Shown here: one piece after another, positions 8,723 through 16,731 of the stretch
Position numbering within the stretch: position 1 is the first letter of the stretch
How the letters are laid out: every line of letters begins with the position of its first letter
NCBI GenBank assembly: GCA_903828515.1
Contig: CAIKMD010000006.1
Location: forward strand, 1 to 64,000
DNA: 64,000 nucleotides
Direction: 5' to 3'
From: an uncultured Rhodospirillales bacterium
GTDB lineage: Bacteria > Pseudomonadota > Alphaproteobacteria > ATCC43930 > CGMCC-115725
Notes under the pieces: model-generated
Told to the model about the DNA's origin: nothing
The model's input: only the letters and a program-made list of their open reading frames with translations
Database searches by the model: none
Program-made: the position numbers and the translations under genes

Positions 8723-8751
8723 TTGTATTGGGCATTTCCACGAATTAGAAG
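8723..8751 (+). promoter_or_regulatory. Candidate promoter of the GntR regulator gene
   Basis: TTGTAT is followed after 17 bases by TAGAAG, which would start transcription just before the gene. A second inverted repeat lies directly downstream and would allow autoregulation. Match to consensus is moderate. Confidence 0.3.
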
Positions 8752-8763
8752 ATCGTGATATAG

Positions 8764-8782
8764 ACCAATTATGAGTATTGGT
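8764..8782. promoter_or_regulatory. Candidate GntR operator 2
   Basis: The inverted repeat ACCAAT-N7-ATTGGT lies at the 5' end of the regulator gene and includes its annotated ATG at 8771. If it is an operator, translation more likely starts at the in-frame ATG at 8783. Confidence 0.4.
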
Positions 8783-9514
8783 ATGAATTCAAAGAGCGAT
8801 CGGATTCTGAGCGAACTGCGCCACCGGATCGTCGACGGACGCTTCCCGCTGCACAGCCAGCTTCCCGCCGAACGGCTGCTGGCCGAGGAGCTCGCCACCA
8901 GCCGCGTCACCCTGCGCAAGGCGCTCGCGCTGCTCGAAGCCGAGGGGCGCATCTGGCGGCATGTCGGACGCGGCACCTTCATCGGTTCAGGCCCGCCGGC
9001 GCCGACGGGTGGCGCTTTGGCGATCGGTACGGGAGCGAGCCCGCTCGAGCTTCTGGAGGCGCGGCTGGTGATCGAGCCCGCGATTGCGGCTCATGCCGCC
9101 ACGTCGGCATCGAGCGCCGACATCGCCTACCTGAAGCTTTGTCTCCAGAAGCGTGAAGACGCGCCGACCGCCGAACTCTACGAATTGTGGGATCATCGCC
9201 TGCATCGGGCGATCGCCGATGCCACGCATAATCCGCTGCTGATCGCGATCCTCGAGATGCTGAACCAGTTGCGCCAGCAGCCGGAATGGAAGGCCTATCG
9301 GCGCACGACGTTGACGGCCGGGCGCCGGGTCGAATCCGCGCAACAGCATGGCGCCATCGTCGCGGCGATCGAGGCGCGCGATCTGCAGTCGGCATTCACC
9401 GGCATGCAGACTCACATCCGGACGATTCAAACCAACATCGATCATTCGCAAAGCACGGGCAAAGAAGTCGTCGACGCCCAACGTGACGTGTCGCCGTCGC
9501 TCATGGAGCGATAA
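8771..9514 (+). CDS. GntR-family (FadR subfamily) transcriptional regulator
   Basis: This 247-aa regulator has an N-terminal winged helix (about residues 8-72, with LPAERLLAEELATSRVTLRKAL and the wing GRGTFIGSG). An FCD ligand-binding domain follows from about residue 88, with metal-type residues in WDHRLHRAIADATHNPLL, QQHGAIVAAI and MQTHI. FadR-type regulators usually sense a metabolite of the pathway next to them. It is divergent from the hydrolase-transporter operon and shares its promoter region, so control of that operon is likely. The start could be ATG 8771 or ATG 8783; neither has a clear ribosome site. Its 3' end overlaps the convergent binding-protein gene by 14 bp. Confidence 0.92.
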   Translation: MSIGMNSKSDRILSELRHRIVDGRFPLHSQLPAERLLAEELATSRVTLRKALALLEAEGRIWRHVGRGTFIGSGPPAPTGGALAIGTGASPLELLEARLVIEPAIAAHAATSASSADIAYLKLCLQKREDAPTAELYELWDHRLHRAIADATHNPLLIAILEMLNQLRQQPEWKAYRRTTLTAGRRVESAQQHGAIVAAIEARDLQSAFTGMQTHIRTIQTNIDHSQSTGKEVVDAQRDVSPSLMER

Positions 9515-10436
9515 GTTTGCTCGCGTCGAGTTTTGTGCGCAGGCGATCCTGCTCGGTCATGGCGTCGATCCACCATTTGAGATCGTCCGGCGTGATCGTC
9601 GCGGTGATCGGCGCCAGCCCCATGGTGGCCACGATTTCCGGTTTGAGGTTGAGCGTCTTGCCGATAATTTCCTTGGCCTTGGCGGGATTGGCCTCGGCGA
9701 AGGCGACGGCCTCGACGGTCGCGGCGCGGATCGCCGCCACTTCCGGCTTGTGCGTCTCGGCCCAGGCGCGGGTCGTGGCATTGACCAGGGCGGGGAACCG
9801 GGCGCCGGCCTCGCCATAGTAATAGGACAGGATCTTGCCCGATCCCGCCGCGACGATCGCGCTCATGAACGGATCGGGGATGAGGACCGCGTCGATGTTG
9901 CCGGCTTTGATCACATCGGGCATTTCGGCATAGGCGACCTCGACCATCTTCAGGGTCTTGAAGTCGACGCCTTTGAGCTTCAGCCAGTGATCGAAGACGA
10001 TCTCGGAGACGCCGCCGATCGTGCTGGTGCCGACGCGCTTGCCCTTGAGGTCGGCGGGGACGTTGATGTTCGCGGCGTTGCCGACGACGACACCGCTATC
10101 CTTCATCCCCGGCTCGAAGACCGAGAGGTTGGTGATTGCGACCAGGTCGATGCCGCCATCGGCGGCCTGAAGCAGCGTCGAGGCGCCGACCGTGCCGACC
10201 TGGGCCGAATTGGCGACGAGGCTCGGGACCAGCACGTTGCCGCCGCGCATCAGCAGGAGTTCGACGTCGAGACCGTGCTTGGCGAAGAAGCCCTGGTCCT
10301 TGGCGATGAAGTCGGGAACGTTGCCGTTGACCGCCGTGTAGCCGAGCACGATCTTGTCGAACGCGGATGCCGGATCGGCACCGGCGAGCGACGCGGCGAG
10401 AGCCAAGGCCGTGATCGGCCATTGAAATCTTTTCAT
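9501..10436 (-). CDS. ABC transporter substrate-binding protein, NMT1-like (copy 3)
   Basis: This 311-aa periplasmic binding protein has a signal peptide (MKRFQWPITALALAASLAG to ASA) and a mature start FDKIVLGYTAVNGNVPDFIA. It is a close paralog of the operon copy at 4633-5586: long blocks such as [17 protein letters not shown] and [16 protein letters not shown] are shared. No ATPase or permease follows. However, the bases around its stop still read CCATGAGCGA, the same junction that in the operon copy forms the ATPase start, now lying inside the convergent GntR gene. That suggests duplication of a binding-protein/ATPase junction with loss of the rest. It may feed the same permeases with a different ligand. 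Confidence 0.9.
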   Translation of the reverse strand: MKRFQWPITALALAASLAGADPASAFDKIVLGYTAVNGNVPDFIAKDQGFFAKHGLDVELLLMRGGNVLVPSLVANSAQVGTVGASTLLQAADGGIDLVAITNLSVFEPGMKDSGVVVGNAANINVPADLKGKRVGTSTIGGVSEIVFDHWLKLKGVDFKTLKMVEVAYAEMPDVIKAGNIDAVLIPDPFMSAIVAAGSGKILSYYYGEAGARFPALVNATTRAWAETHKPEVAAIRAATVEAVAFAEANPAKAKEIIGKTLNLKPEIVATMGLAPITATITPDDLKWWIDAMTEQDRLRTKLDASKLIAP

Positions 10437-10530
10437 CACGTCTCGCGCCCCCGTCCGTTCTCACCCTTGCCGAGGAGTATCGCCGCCGGTTCGCGGCGGT
10501 ATGTCCCTCGGGGAGAGGACAGTTGACGGA

Positions 10531-11319
10531 TCAGCGCATGACGAGGCGGCCGAGTTCGTAAGCGCTGGTCACGTTCAATCGCTGATAGGCGCGTTTGCGA
10601 TAGGTCAGGATCGACGAGACCCCGATGCCGAGATCGAGCGCCGCGCCCTCGGCGGTCATGCCGATGGCCGCCCGCGCGCAGGTCTCGCGCTCGCGCCGCG
10701 TCAGGGCGGGAAACAGTCGGGCAAAGCGGCTCTCCAATTCGTCGATCGCGCCTTGCGTGTCGAGCGAACCCTGATGGGCGAGCGTCTCGTTGCGCTCGAT
10801 CATCGGCATCAGCAATCGCGCGAACCCGCCAAGCAGCTCCAATTCCCCGTCGTCGAACCCGCCGCTACTGGTCTTGCGCGCCACCGTCATACAGCGCCAG
10901 CCGTCGTTGGACCGGCGAATGAACGACACGCGCTCGACGATCCCGGCATGTTCCAGCATCCGGCGATAGCAATCGGCGACGATGTCGCGCGGCTTGACCC
11001 GAAGCTGGATCGTCGCCTGCGGCTCGTCGAGGGCGTCGATCGCGCGCCGGATCGGGTCGCGCGGGAGAAACTGGCTGGCATACATCCCGTCGGCGACGTG
11101 CGGCTTTTCCGGTTCGCAGAAATGGATCAAGGGCCGTAAGCCCCCAGCGCCGCCCGCGATGTCGAAGACATAGAACCGGTCGACATGGGTGAGGCCCTCG
11201 ACCGCTTCGGTCGCGGCGCCGACGAAGCGCTCGGAGCCGAGCGCGCCCATCGCATGCGCGTGGGCGTCGAGAACCGCCGCGGCAATCGGCGCCGATTCGA
11301 TATGTTTGAGGCTCGCCAT
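10531..11319 (-). CDS. LuxR-family transcriptional regulator
   Basis: This 262-aa protein has a C-terminal LuxR/GerE helix-turn-helix at about residues 198-262 (LTRRERETCARAAIGMTAEG, then SSILTYRKRAYQRLNV). The N-terminal 190 residues form an unassigned sensor-like region with FYVFDIAGG and RPLIHFCEPE; I see no receiver aspartate pattern, so it is not a classical response regulator. The ATG at 11319 is preceded closely by GGGGAGG; the ORF-track start is a TTG four codons earlier. It lies upstream of, and on the same strand as, the third binding protein and is divergent from the flavin monooxygenase, so either could be a target. Confidence 0.85.
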   Translation of the reverse strand: MASLKHIESAPIAAAVLDAHAHAMGALGSERFVGAATEAVEGLTHVDRFYVFDIAGGAGGLRPLIHFCEPEKPHVADGMYASQFLPRDPIRRAIDALDEPQATIQLRVKPRDIVADCYRRMLEHAGIVERVSFIRRSNDGWRCMTVARKTSSGGFDDGELELLGGFARLLMPMIERNETLAHQGSLDTQGAIDELESRFARLFPALTRRERETCARAAIGMTAEGAALDLGIGVSSILTYRKRAYQRLNVTSAYELGRLVMR

Positions 11320-11508
11320 GATCCTCCCCAAGTGTCTTACGGCTTGTCCTTGACCGGAATGCTACTCCGAAGCGGCGTCAACGCCTAGGCGCCTGTCCCT
11401 TTGGCGGTGGACATATCCGTGGCCCCCCTTTGCGTATGAAGATCAGGGTCGTGCATGACGGGATGCGGCCAGGCTTGGTTTGTCGCCGCGGCGACCGGAG
11501 GACCTTCG

Positions 11509-12519
11509 ATGAAGTTCGGGCTGTTCATGGGAATTTGGGAAAACCCGAAGGCCGAGGGCGATCTCCACAAGATCCTGCATCAGGTCGTCGACTACATCCT
11601 CCATGCCGAACGGCTCGGCTATATCTCGACCTTCCTGACCGAGCATCATTTCACCGGCCTGCCGCAAATCCCGTCGTCGCTGACCGTGCTGTCCTATCTC
11701 GCGGCGCGCACGACGACGATGCGGCTCGGCACCGCGGTCACGATTCTGCCCTGGCACAATCCGCTGCTGCTCGCCGAGGAAATCGGCACCCTCGATCTCT
11801 TGTCCAACGGGCGCTTCGATTGCGGCATCGGGCGCGGCTTTCGCTACACCGAATGCCGCGGGTTCGGCATCCCCGGCGAGGAACTCGGCGCGCGTTTCGA
11901 CGAAGCGCTCGAGGTGCTGCAAAAGGCTTGGGCGGCGAAGGGCCGGTTTTCCCATCACGGTAAATACTGGAATTTCGACGACGCGATCATCGACCCGCGG
12001 CCGATTCAAAAGCCGCATCCGCCGGTCTGGGTATCAGCCGCCAGCGAAGCGTCGCTGCGCCGCACCGCGCAACTCGATTACAACCTCCTGCTGGCGCAAT
12101 TCGGCGACGCCACGGAGATCGGCAAGAAGCTGCGCTGCTACAAGGAGGCGACCGAGGCATGCGGCCGCCGCTTCGATCCGATGCGGGTCGGCGTCACCCG
12201 CGCCTTCCATCTCACGAACAACGAGGCCGAGACCCAGGCGGCGCTCGACCATCATCATCATGTGCTGGCCAATAACCGCAAACTATCGTCGGACCCGAAC
12301 AATACCGGCGGGTCGGTCTATCGCGCGCCGGCCGCCTCGGGCGACGCCGACAACATCTGGCTGATCGGCACCCACGACCAGATCGTGCGCCGGCTCAATT
12401 CATTGAAAGATGAAGGTGTCGAATACGTCATGCTGATCGACACGGCGGGCGATATCGGCAGCCTCGAACGCTTCGCCGCCGATATCGTGCCGATCTTCGA
12501 TCGTCCGGGCGCCGTTTAG
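11509..12519 (+). CDS. LLM-class flavin-dependent monooxygenase (luciferase-like)
   Basis: This 336-aa cytoplasmic protein is a bacterial-luciferase-like TIM barrel. Visible family segments are FLTEHHFTG, RLGTAVTILPWHNPLLLAEE and LSNGRFDCGIGRGF. Such enzymes use FMNH2 or F420 from a separate reductase to oxidise aldehydes, sulfonates or related compounds; no flavin reductase gene lies nearby. The ATG at 11509 has GGAGGA 8 bases upstream, so the 18 extra residues of the ORF-track entry are not real. It lies next to two NMT1-type binding proteins. Pairing of such transporters with luciferase-like oxygenases is known from alkanesulfonate use (ssu genes), which is only a suggestion here. Confidence 0.88.
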   Translation: MKFGLFMGIWENPKAEGDLHKILHQVVDYILHAERLGYISTFLTEHHFTGLPQIPSSLTVLSYLAARTTTMRLGTAVTILPWHNPLLLAEEIGTLDLLSNGRFDCGIGRGFRYTECRGFGIPGEELGARFDEALEVLQKAWAAKGRFSHHGKYWNFDDAIIDPRPIQKPHPPVWVSAASEASLRRTAQLDYNLLLAQFGDATEIGKKLRCYKEATEACGRRFDPMRVGVTRAFHLTNNEAETQAALDHHHHVLANNRKLSSDPNNTGGSVYRAPAASGDADNIWLIGTHDQIVRRLNSLKDEGVEYVMLIDTAGDIGSLERFAADIVPIFDRPGAV

Positions 12520-12854
12520 ACCGCCGGCATCAGCTGCGCGGTGATCGCTTCCTCGGTCATCGTGCCGTTGCCGAGGGGATCGACGATCGAGTAGACGACG
12601 AATCCCATTTGCAGGAATTTCTTCGCCCGTTCGAGCGCCGCGCCACGGGTGGCGTCCTGCGCCGTGTTGAAGACGCCATCGCGCCGTTTGGTGTCCCAGG
12701 TGATGAGCCATTGGGTCGCCTGTTCGACGCCCTCGGCCATCTTGATGCGATGCCAGTTGGGCGTGCTGACCTTGCCTTCGATGGTGGTGAGCGGCGGCAA
12801 TTGGGTGCCGAATTTGCCCGTCGACTTGGTCCATTTGGGTTTCTGCGCGGCCAT
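12516..12854 (-). CDS. Conserved-looking hypothetical protein
   Basis: This 112-aa soluble protein has no signal peptide, no membrane segment and no motif I recognise. The sequence is well balanced and codon use matches its neighbours, with a TPNWHRIKMAEGVEQATQWLI core, so it is probably a real gene. The start MAAQKPKW is an ATG with AGGAGA about 6 bases upstream. Its stop overlaps that of the convergent monooxygenase. Function unknown. Confidence 0.6.
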   Translation of the reverse strand: MAAQKPKWTKSTGKFGTQLPPLTTIEGKVSTPNWHRIKMAEGVEQATQWLITWDTKRRDGVFNTAQDATRGAALERAKKFLQMGFVVYSIVDPLGNGTMTEEAITAQLMPAV

Positions 12855-12890
12855 GGGCTTCTCCTGTTAACGAGGGCGAACGACGCTCTG

Positions 12891-12910
12891 CCGGCGGGCG
12901 AGCCCGCCGG
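12891..12910. repeat. GC-rich perfect hairpin
   Basis: CCGGCGGG-CGAG-CCCGCCGG forms an 8-bp stem with a 4-base loop in the divergent gap between the hypothetical gene and apaG. No T-run follows, so it is not a standard terminator. The rest of the 267-base gap shows only a candidate apaG promoter. Confidence 0.5.
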
Positions 12911-13050
12911 ATGCCGCATCACGCGAAGTGCATTGATGAAATCAGTATAGCCGATAATCACGCTCTTGGGGGGCCGCCCGGTCCGATTTCCCAAACCGTC
13001 GGATTTCGCCCGGTTTTCCGGGGGTTTTGGGTGCCAAGGGCCGGGGCGAC

Positions 13051-13078
13051 TTGACCTGGCAGCGGCGGCGGCGACAAT
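13051..13078 (+). promoter_or_regulatory. Candidate promoter of apaG-folE
   Basis: TTGACC and GACAAT are separated by 16 bases, about 40 bases before the apaG start. The -10 matches four of six consensus positions. Confidence 0.35.
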
Positions 13079-13121
13079 AAGCGTTCCTAATGGCGGTACT
13101 CGCCCCGGAGGTTCGTCGCCC

Positions 13122-13514
13122 TTGTATTCGGAAATCACGCGGTCGATCAAAGTCGTGGTAAAGCCCTATTACCTTGAAGACCAGTCCTCGCCGGCGGAAA
13201 ACCGCTATGTCTGGGCCTATCACGTCCGGATCGAGAATCAGGGCGGCGAGACGGTGCAGTTGCGCCGCCGCCATTGGCAGATCACCGACGCGATGGGGCG
13301 GCTCCAGGAAGTGCGCGGCCCCGGCGTGGTCGGCGAGCAGCCGGTTTTGGCCCCCGGCCAAAGCTTCGAATACACCTCGGGCACGCCGCTCGCGACGTCG
13401 TCGGGCATCATGGTCGGCAGCTATGAAATGGAAACCCCCAACGGCGAGTGTTTCGCGGTCGCCGTTCCTGCCTTCTCGCTCGACAGCCCGCACGAGCCCC
13501 GCCGCCTGAACTGA
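13122..13514 (+). CDS. apaG: ApaG (Co2+/Mg2+ efflux-associated) protein
   Basis: This 130-aa protein is ApaG, a small fibronectin-III-like domain protein linked in other bacteria to divalent cation resistance and diadenosine tetraphosphate metabolism; its biochemical role is unclear. The core [27 protein letters not shown] and the glycine-rich [23 protein letters not shown] are diagnostic. I chose the TTG start because CGGAGG lies 10 bases upstream and the resulting length is normal; the longer ORF runs through non-coding sequence. folE follows after 22 bp, probably in the same transcript. Confidence 0.93.
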   Translation: MYSEITRSIKVVVKPYYLEDQSSPAENRYVWAYHVRIENQGGETVQLRRRHWQITDAMGRLQEVRGPGVVGEQPVLAPGQSFEYTSGTPLATSSGIMVGSYEMETPNGECFAVAVPAFSLDSPHEPRRLN

Positions 13515-13536
13515 TCCCCGATCGGAGCGATCCGCC

Positions 13537-14178
13537 ATGCCAGCGAAATCCACGCGCCGCAAGAGCGCGCCCAAATCGAAACGTCCCGCGAAACCCAGCC
13601 GCGCCGCCGCCGAAGAGGCGGTGCGCACGCTGATCCGCTGGGCCGGCGACGATCCGAACCGCGAAGGCCTGCTCGCGACGCCGTCGCGCGTGGTGCGTTC
13701 CTATGAGGAATTTTTCTCGGGCTATACGACCGATCCGGTCGAGCAGTTGCAGCGCACCTTCGAGGAGACCGACGGCTACGACGAGATGGTGGTCCTCAAG
13801 GACATCCGCTTCGAGAGCCATTGCGAGCATCACATGGTGCCGATCATCGGGCGTGCCCATATCGCCTATCTGCCGGATGCCCGCGTGGTCGGCATCTCGA
13901 AGCTCGCGCGCCTCGTCGAGGTCTATGCGCGTCGCCTGCAGATCCAGGAAAAGATGACCGCGCAGATCGCCAATACGCTATCGCAGGTGCTGCGCCCCAA
14001 GGGCGTCGCCGTGGTGGTCGAGGCGGCGCATCAATGCATGACGACGCGCGGCGTGCACAAGCCCGGCGTCACCATGATCACCTCGCACATGCTGGGCGCG
14101 TTCCGTGACGACGCCTCGACACGGCGCGAATTCCTCGTCCATATCGGCACGCTCGACAGCCGCAACGCGAACGTTTAG
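13537..14178 (+). CDS. folE: GTP cyclohydrolase I
   Basis: This 213-aa cytoplasmic enzyme converts GTP to dihydroneopterin triphosphate, the first step of tetrahydrofolate synthesis. The zinc ligands are visible in [10 protein letters not shown] and HQCMTTRGV, and the fold is supported by GRAHIAYLP and [22 protein letters not shown]. The first 22 residues are a basic, probably disordered extension ([19 protein letters not shown]). All catalytic positions appear intact. It follows apaG closely and ends just before an interspersed repeat. Confidence 0.97.
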   Translation: MPAKSTRRKSAPKSKRPAKPSRAAAEEAVRTLIRWAGDDPNREGLLATPSRVVRSYEEFFSGYTTDPVEQLQRTFEETDGYDEMVVLKDIRFESHCEHHMVPIIGRAHIAYLPDARVVGISKLARLVEVYARRLQIQEKMTAQIANTLSQVLRPKGVAVVVEAAHQCMTTRGVHKPGVTMITSHMLGAFRDDASTRREFLVHIGTLDSRNANV

Positions 14179-14190
14179 CGCCCCTTAAGC

Positions 14191-14277
14191 CGTCATCGCC
14201 GGACTTGTTCCGGCGATCCACGTCTTGCGTTGAGAGGGTTTAAGTCGTGGATGGCCAGGTCAAGCCCGGCCATGACG
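14191..14277. repeat. Interspersed palindromic repeat
   Basis: CGTCATCGCCGGACTTGTTC begins a short element whose inner part reads CGGA-CTTG-TTCCGGCGAT. The far end GGCCAGGTCAAGCCCGGCCATGACG is roughly its inverse, with GTCGTGGAT answering ATCCACGTC. The layout matches REP-like elements common between genes in alphaproteobacteria. It lies between convergent folE and the lipoprotein gene and may act as a terminator. Confidence 0.65.
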
Positions 14278-14289
14278 AGGAACTTAGAT

Positions 14290-14868
14290 TCAGCGCGACA
14301 GCAGGTACGTGCCGAAATTGTTGCGCATCTGCTCTTCGATCTGCCGGTCGAAATCGGTCATCGTCGCTTTGACCAGATCGTAGCGCGCCTGATCGCGATC
14401 GTTGATCGTCGAGCTTTGCAGCACGGTCATGGCGCGCGCGGCGGTGGCGCGCACGGTCCGTATCGCCATCTGGTGATCGTCGAGAAGTTCGAGCGTGCCG
14501 TCGACCGTGACGTCGTATTGTTGCGAGATCTGATCGGTGACCGCGCCGCTGATGCCGCTGGTGTTCGCCGGAATGTTCTTTACCGCGGCGCTCGCGTTGA
14601 TGGTGAACCGCGCCGGCCCGCCTTGGCCGTTGGGGCGCAGCCGGTCATTCGCCCAGTTCTCCATCGCGTGAGCCGGCTGGACCGGATAGCCCGGATCGCC
14701 GGCCGTGGCGCTCTGGTTGCGGATGACGATCTGGCTCGCCTGCAGCGCCAGCGGCCGCTCGCCGGTAAAGTGAATGTCGGCGAAGTTCGGCGTCATCGCC
14801 GGCGGTCCGCACGATGCGAGCAGGAAAGTGGCAACGGCGAGCGTCAGCAGATGATGGCGTGCGATCAT
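14290..14868 (-). CDS. Hypothetical lipoprotein
   Basis: This 192-aa protein has a lipoprotein signal peptide with lipobox LASC (Cys20), so it is probably membrane-anchored in the periplasm. The mature part (GPPAMTPNFADIHFTGERPL) has no domain I can name; the C-terminal third is helical and charged. It follows hslO on the same strand with a 16-bp gap and may be the last gene of the argD-argF-hslO transcript. Function unknown. Confidence 0.75.
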   Translation of the reverse strand: MIARHHLLTLAVATFLLASCGPPAMTPNFADIHFTGERPLALQASQIVIRNQSATAGDPGYPVQPAHAMENWANDRLRPNGQGGPARFTINASAAVKNIPANTSGISGAVTDQISQQYDVTVDGTLELLDDHQMAIRTVRATAARAMTVLQSSTINDRDQARYDLVKATMTDFDRQIEEQMRNNFGTYLLSR

Positions 14869-14884
14869 GGTGTCGGCCTCCAGC

Positions 14885-15796
14885 TCAGGTGGTGGCGAGC
14901 GCTTTCAGCGCGTCCGCATCGAAGGGATAGGACGTGTTGCAGAATTCGCAAGTGACGACGATCTGGCCGTCGACCTTCATATCCTCGAGGTCGTCCGGCG
15001 GCAAGGCGCGCAGCATGTCCTCGACCCGGCCTTGCGAGCAGCGGCATTGCGCGGCGAGAAGATGCGGCGGATGCGCGCGCACGCCGTCTTCGTGAAAGAG
15101 ACGGAACAGCAATTGTTCGGCCGGCAATGACGGATCGACCAGTTCGGCCGAGGTCGACGAGGCCATGAAGATGGTGGCGCGCCGCCACGCCTCGTCTTCT
15201 TCCTCGCGCTCCAAGGTGAAGCTCTCGCGCGGCAGGCGCTGGATCATCAGCGCGCCGGCGCGCCAGTGGAGCGCGCCCGTTTCATCGGGCACGCGCGCGA
15301 CCGCGACCTTGATCGCGGCTTCGACCTGCTCGCTCTGGCGAAAATAATGATGCACACATTCTGCCAAGGTCGCGCCCTGCAATTCGACAATGCCCTGATA
15401 GCGTTCGGTGTGCTCGCCCTGATCGACGGTGAGCGCGAGATACCCGGCGCCGAGAAGCCGAGGTACCGCTGCGCCGCTTGCCGGCGCAGCAGCAAGGCGT
15501 TCGTGATCGACCTGGGCATAGCCGCGGATGGCGCCGGCGGTGGTGACGTCGGCGACCAGCAGCTTGATCGGCCCATCGCCCTTGGTTTGGAGCGTGAAGA
15601 CGCCTTCGTATTTGAGCGCGCCCGCCAGCGCCACGGCGAGCGCGATTGCCTCGCCGAGCATGACGGCCGCGCGCTCGGGATAATCGTGCTGGGTGAGAAT
15701 CTTGTCGATCGCGGGGCCGAGCCGAATCAGCCGGCCGCGCACGGCGAAGGGTTCGATCTGGAAGGGATGAATGCGATCGTCGGCGACCGGCGCCAT
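14885..15796 (-). CDS. hslO: Hsp33 redox-regulated chaperone
   Basis: This 303-aa cytoplasmic holdase chaperone is activated by oxidative stress through a C-terminal zinc switch. The four zinc cysteines are present as CRCSQ and CEFCNTSYPF (CxC...CxxC). The N-terminal core has GEAIALAVALAGALKYEGVFTLQTKGDGPIKLLVADV. I place the start at the ATG at 15796 (MAPVADDRIHPF), just after the argF stop; the long ORF-track entry runs on through argF in another frame. It is translationally close to argF and argD, so all three are probably co-transcribed. Confidence 0.95.
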   Translation of the reverse strand: MAPVADDRIHPFQIEPFAVRGRLIRLGPAIDKILTQHDYPERAAVMLGEAIALAVALAGALKYEGVFTLQTKGDGPIKLLVADVTTAGAIRGYAQVDHERLAAAPASGAAVPRLLGAGYLALTVDQGEHTERYQGIVELQGATLAECVHHYFRQSEQVEAAIKVAVARVPDETGALHWRAGALMIQRLPRESFTLEREEEDEAWRRATIFMASSTSAELVDPSLPAEQLLFRLFHEDGVRAHPPHLLAAQCRCSQGRVEDMLRALPPDDLEDMKVDGQIVVTCEFCNTSYPFDADALKALATT

Positions 15797-15801
15797 CGTG
15801 A

Positions 15802-16731
15802 TCAGGCCAGGCACCAGGCCAGGATCGCCTTCTGCGCGTGCATGCGGTTCTCGGCTTCGTCCCACACCACCGATTGGGGGCCGTCGATCACCCCGGCGGT
15901 GACTTCCTCGCCGCGCTTGGCCGGCAGGCAATGCATGAAGATCGCATCGCGCTTGGCGTGCGCCATCAACGCTTCGTCGACGCGATAGGGCGCCAAAAGA
16001 TCGGGCCGAAAAAGTTTCGGATCGGCGCCCATCGACACCCAGGTGTCGGTGACGACGCAGTCGGCGTCCTTCGCCGCGGCGCGCGGATCGGACATCACGC
16101 TGACTTTGCCGTTCTCGCGCTTCGCCCAGGCGAGCGCCTGCGCGGAAGGCTGGACGTTGGCCGGACAGGCGAGGCGCAACTCGAAGCCGAAGCGCACGGC
16201 GGCGTGGATCCAGCTCGTCGCGACATTGTTGCCGTCGCCGCTCCAGCACACGATCTTGCCGGCGGCCGGGCCTTTATATTCTTCGAGCGTCATCACGTCG
16301 GCCATGATCTGGCACGGATGGCTCGCATCGGTCAGGCCGTTGATCACCGGTATGCTGGCATTGGCCGCGAGGTCTTCGAGCTTCGCCGGTGCTGCGGTGC
16401 GGATCATGATCGCATCGACATAGCGCGACAGGACCTTGGCGGTGTCGGCGATCGGCTCGCCGCGCGCGATCTGGCTTTCGGCCGCCGTCATGGTGATGAC
16501 GTCGCCACCCAACTGGCGCATCGCCACTTCGAAGGAGAGGCGCGTGCGCGTCGAGTTCTTCTCGAAGATCATCGCCAGCGTCTTGCCCTTGAGGAGCGGC
16601 GTGCGATCCTGGGTCGCTTTCCACTGCGCGGCCTGATCGAGCATGCGGCGCAACTCGACCGCGCTCAGGCGGTCGAGATCGAGGAAGTGGCGGGGCGCCG
16701 CCTTGGTCGGGGCCTTGGTCACAATTTCCAT
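15802..16731 (-). CDS. argF: Ornithine carbamoyltransferase
   Basis: This 309-aa cytoplasmic enzyme joins carbamoyl phosphate and ornithine to give citrulline in arginine synthesis. The carbamoyl-phosphate loop is KNSTRTRLSFE, the second motif HPCQIMAD, and the ornithine-binding signature HCLPAKRGEEVT is intact. The ATG at 16731 lies inside the end of argD (13-bp overlap), giving MEIVTKAPTKAAPRHFLDLD; this start fits the family length. The operon order argD-argF-hslO is seen in other alphaproteobacteria. Confidence 0.97.
   Translation of the reverse strand: MEIVTKAPTKAAPRHFLDLDRLSAVELRRMLDQAAQWKATQDRTPLLKGKTLAMIFEKNSTRTRLSFEVAMRQLGGDVITMTAAESQIARGEPIADTAKVLSRYVDAIMIRTAAPAKLEDLAANASIPVINGLTDASHPCQIMADVMTLEEYKGPAAGKIVCWSGDGNNVATSWIHAAVRFGFELRLACPANVQPSAQALAWAKRENGKVSVMSDPRAAAKDADCVVTDTWVSMGADPKLFRPDLLAPYRVDEALMAHAKRDAIFMHCLPAKRGEEVTAGVIDGPQSVVWDEAENRMHAQKAILAWCLA

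Noticed and set aside
10482-10500. GCCGCC...CGGCGG hairpin between the LuxR and binding-protein genes
   Set aside because: Short stem without a T-run; too common in GC-rich DNA to call a terminator.
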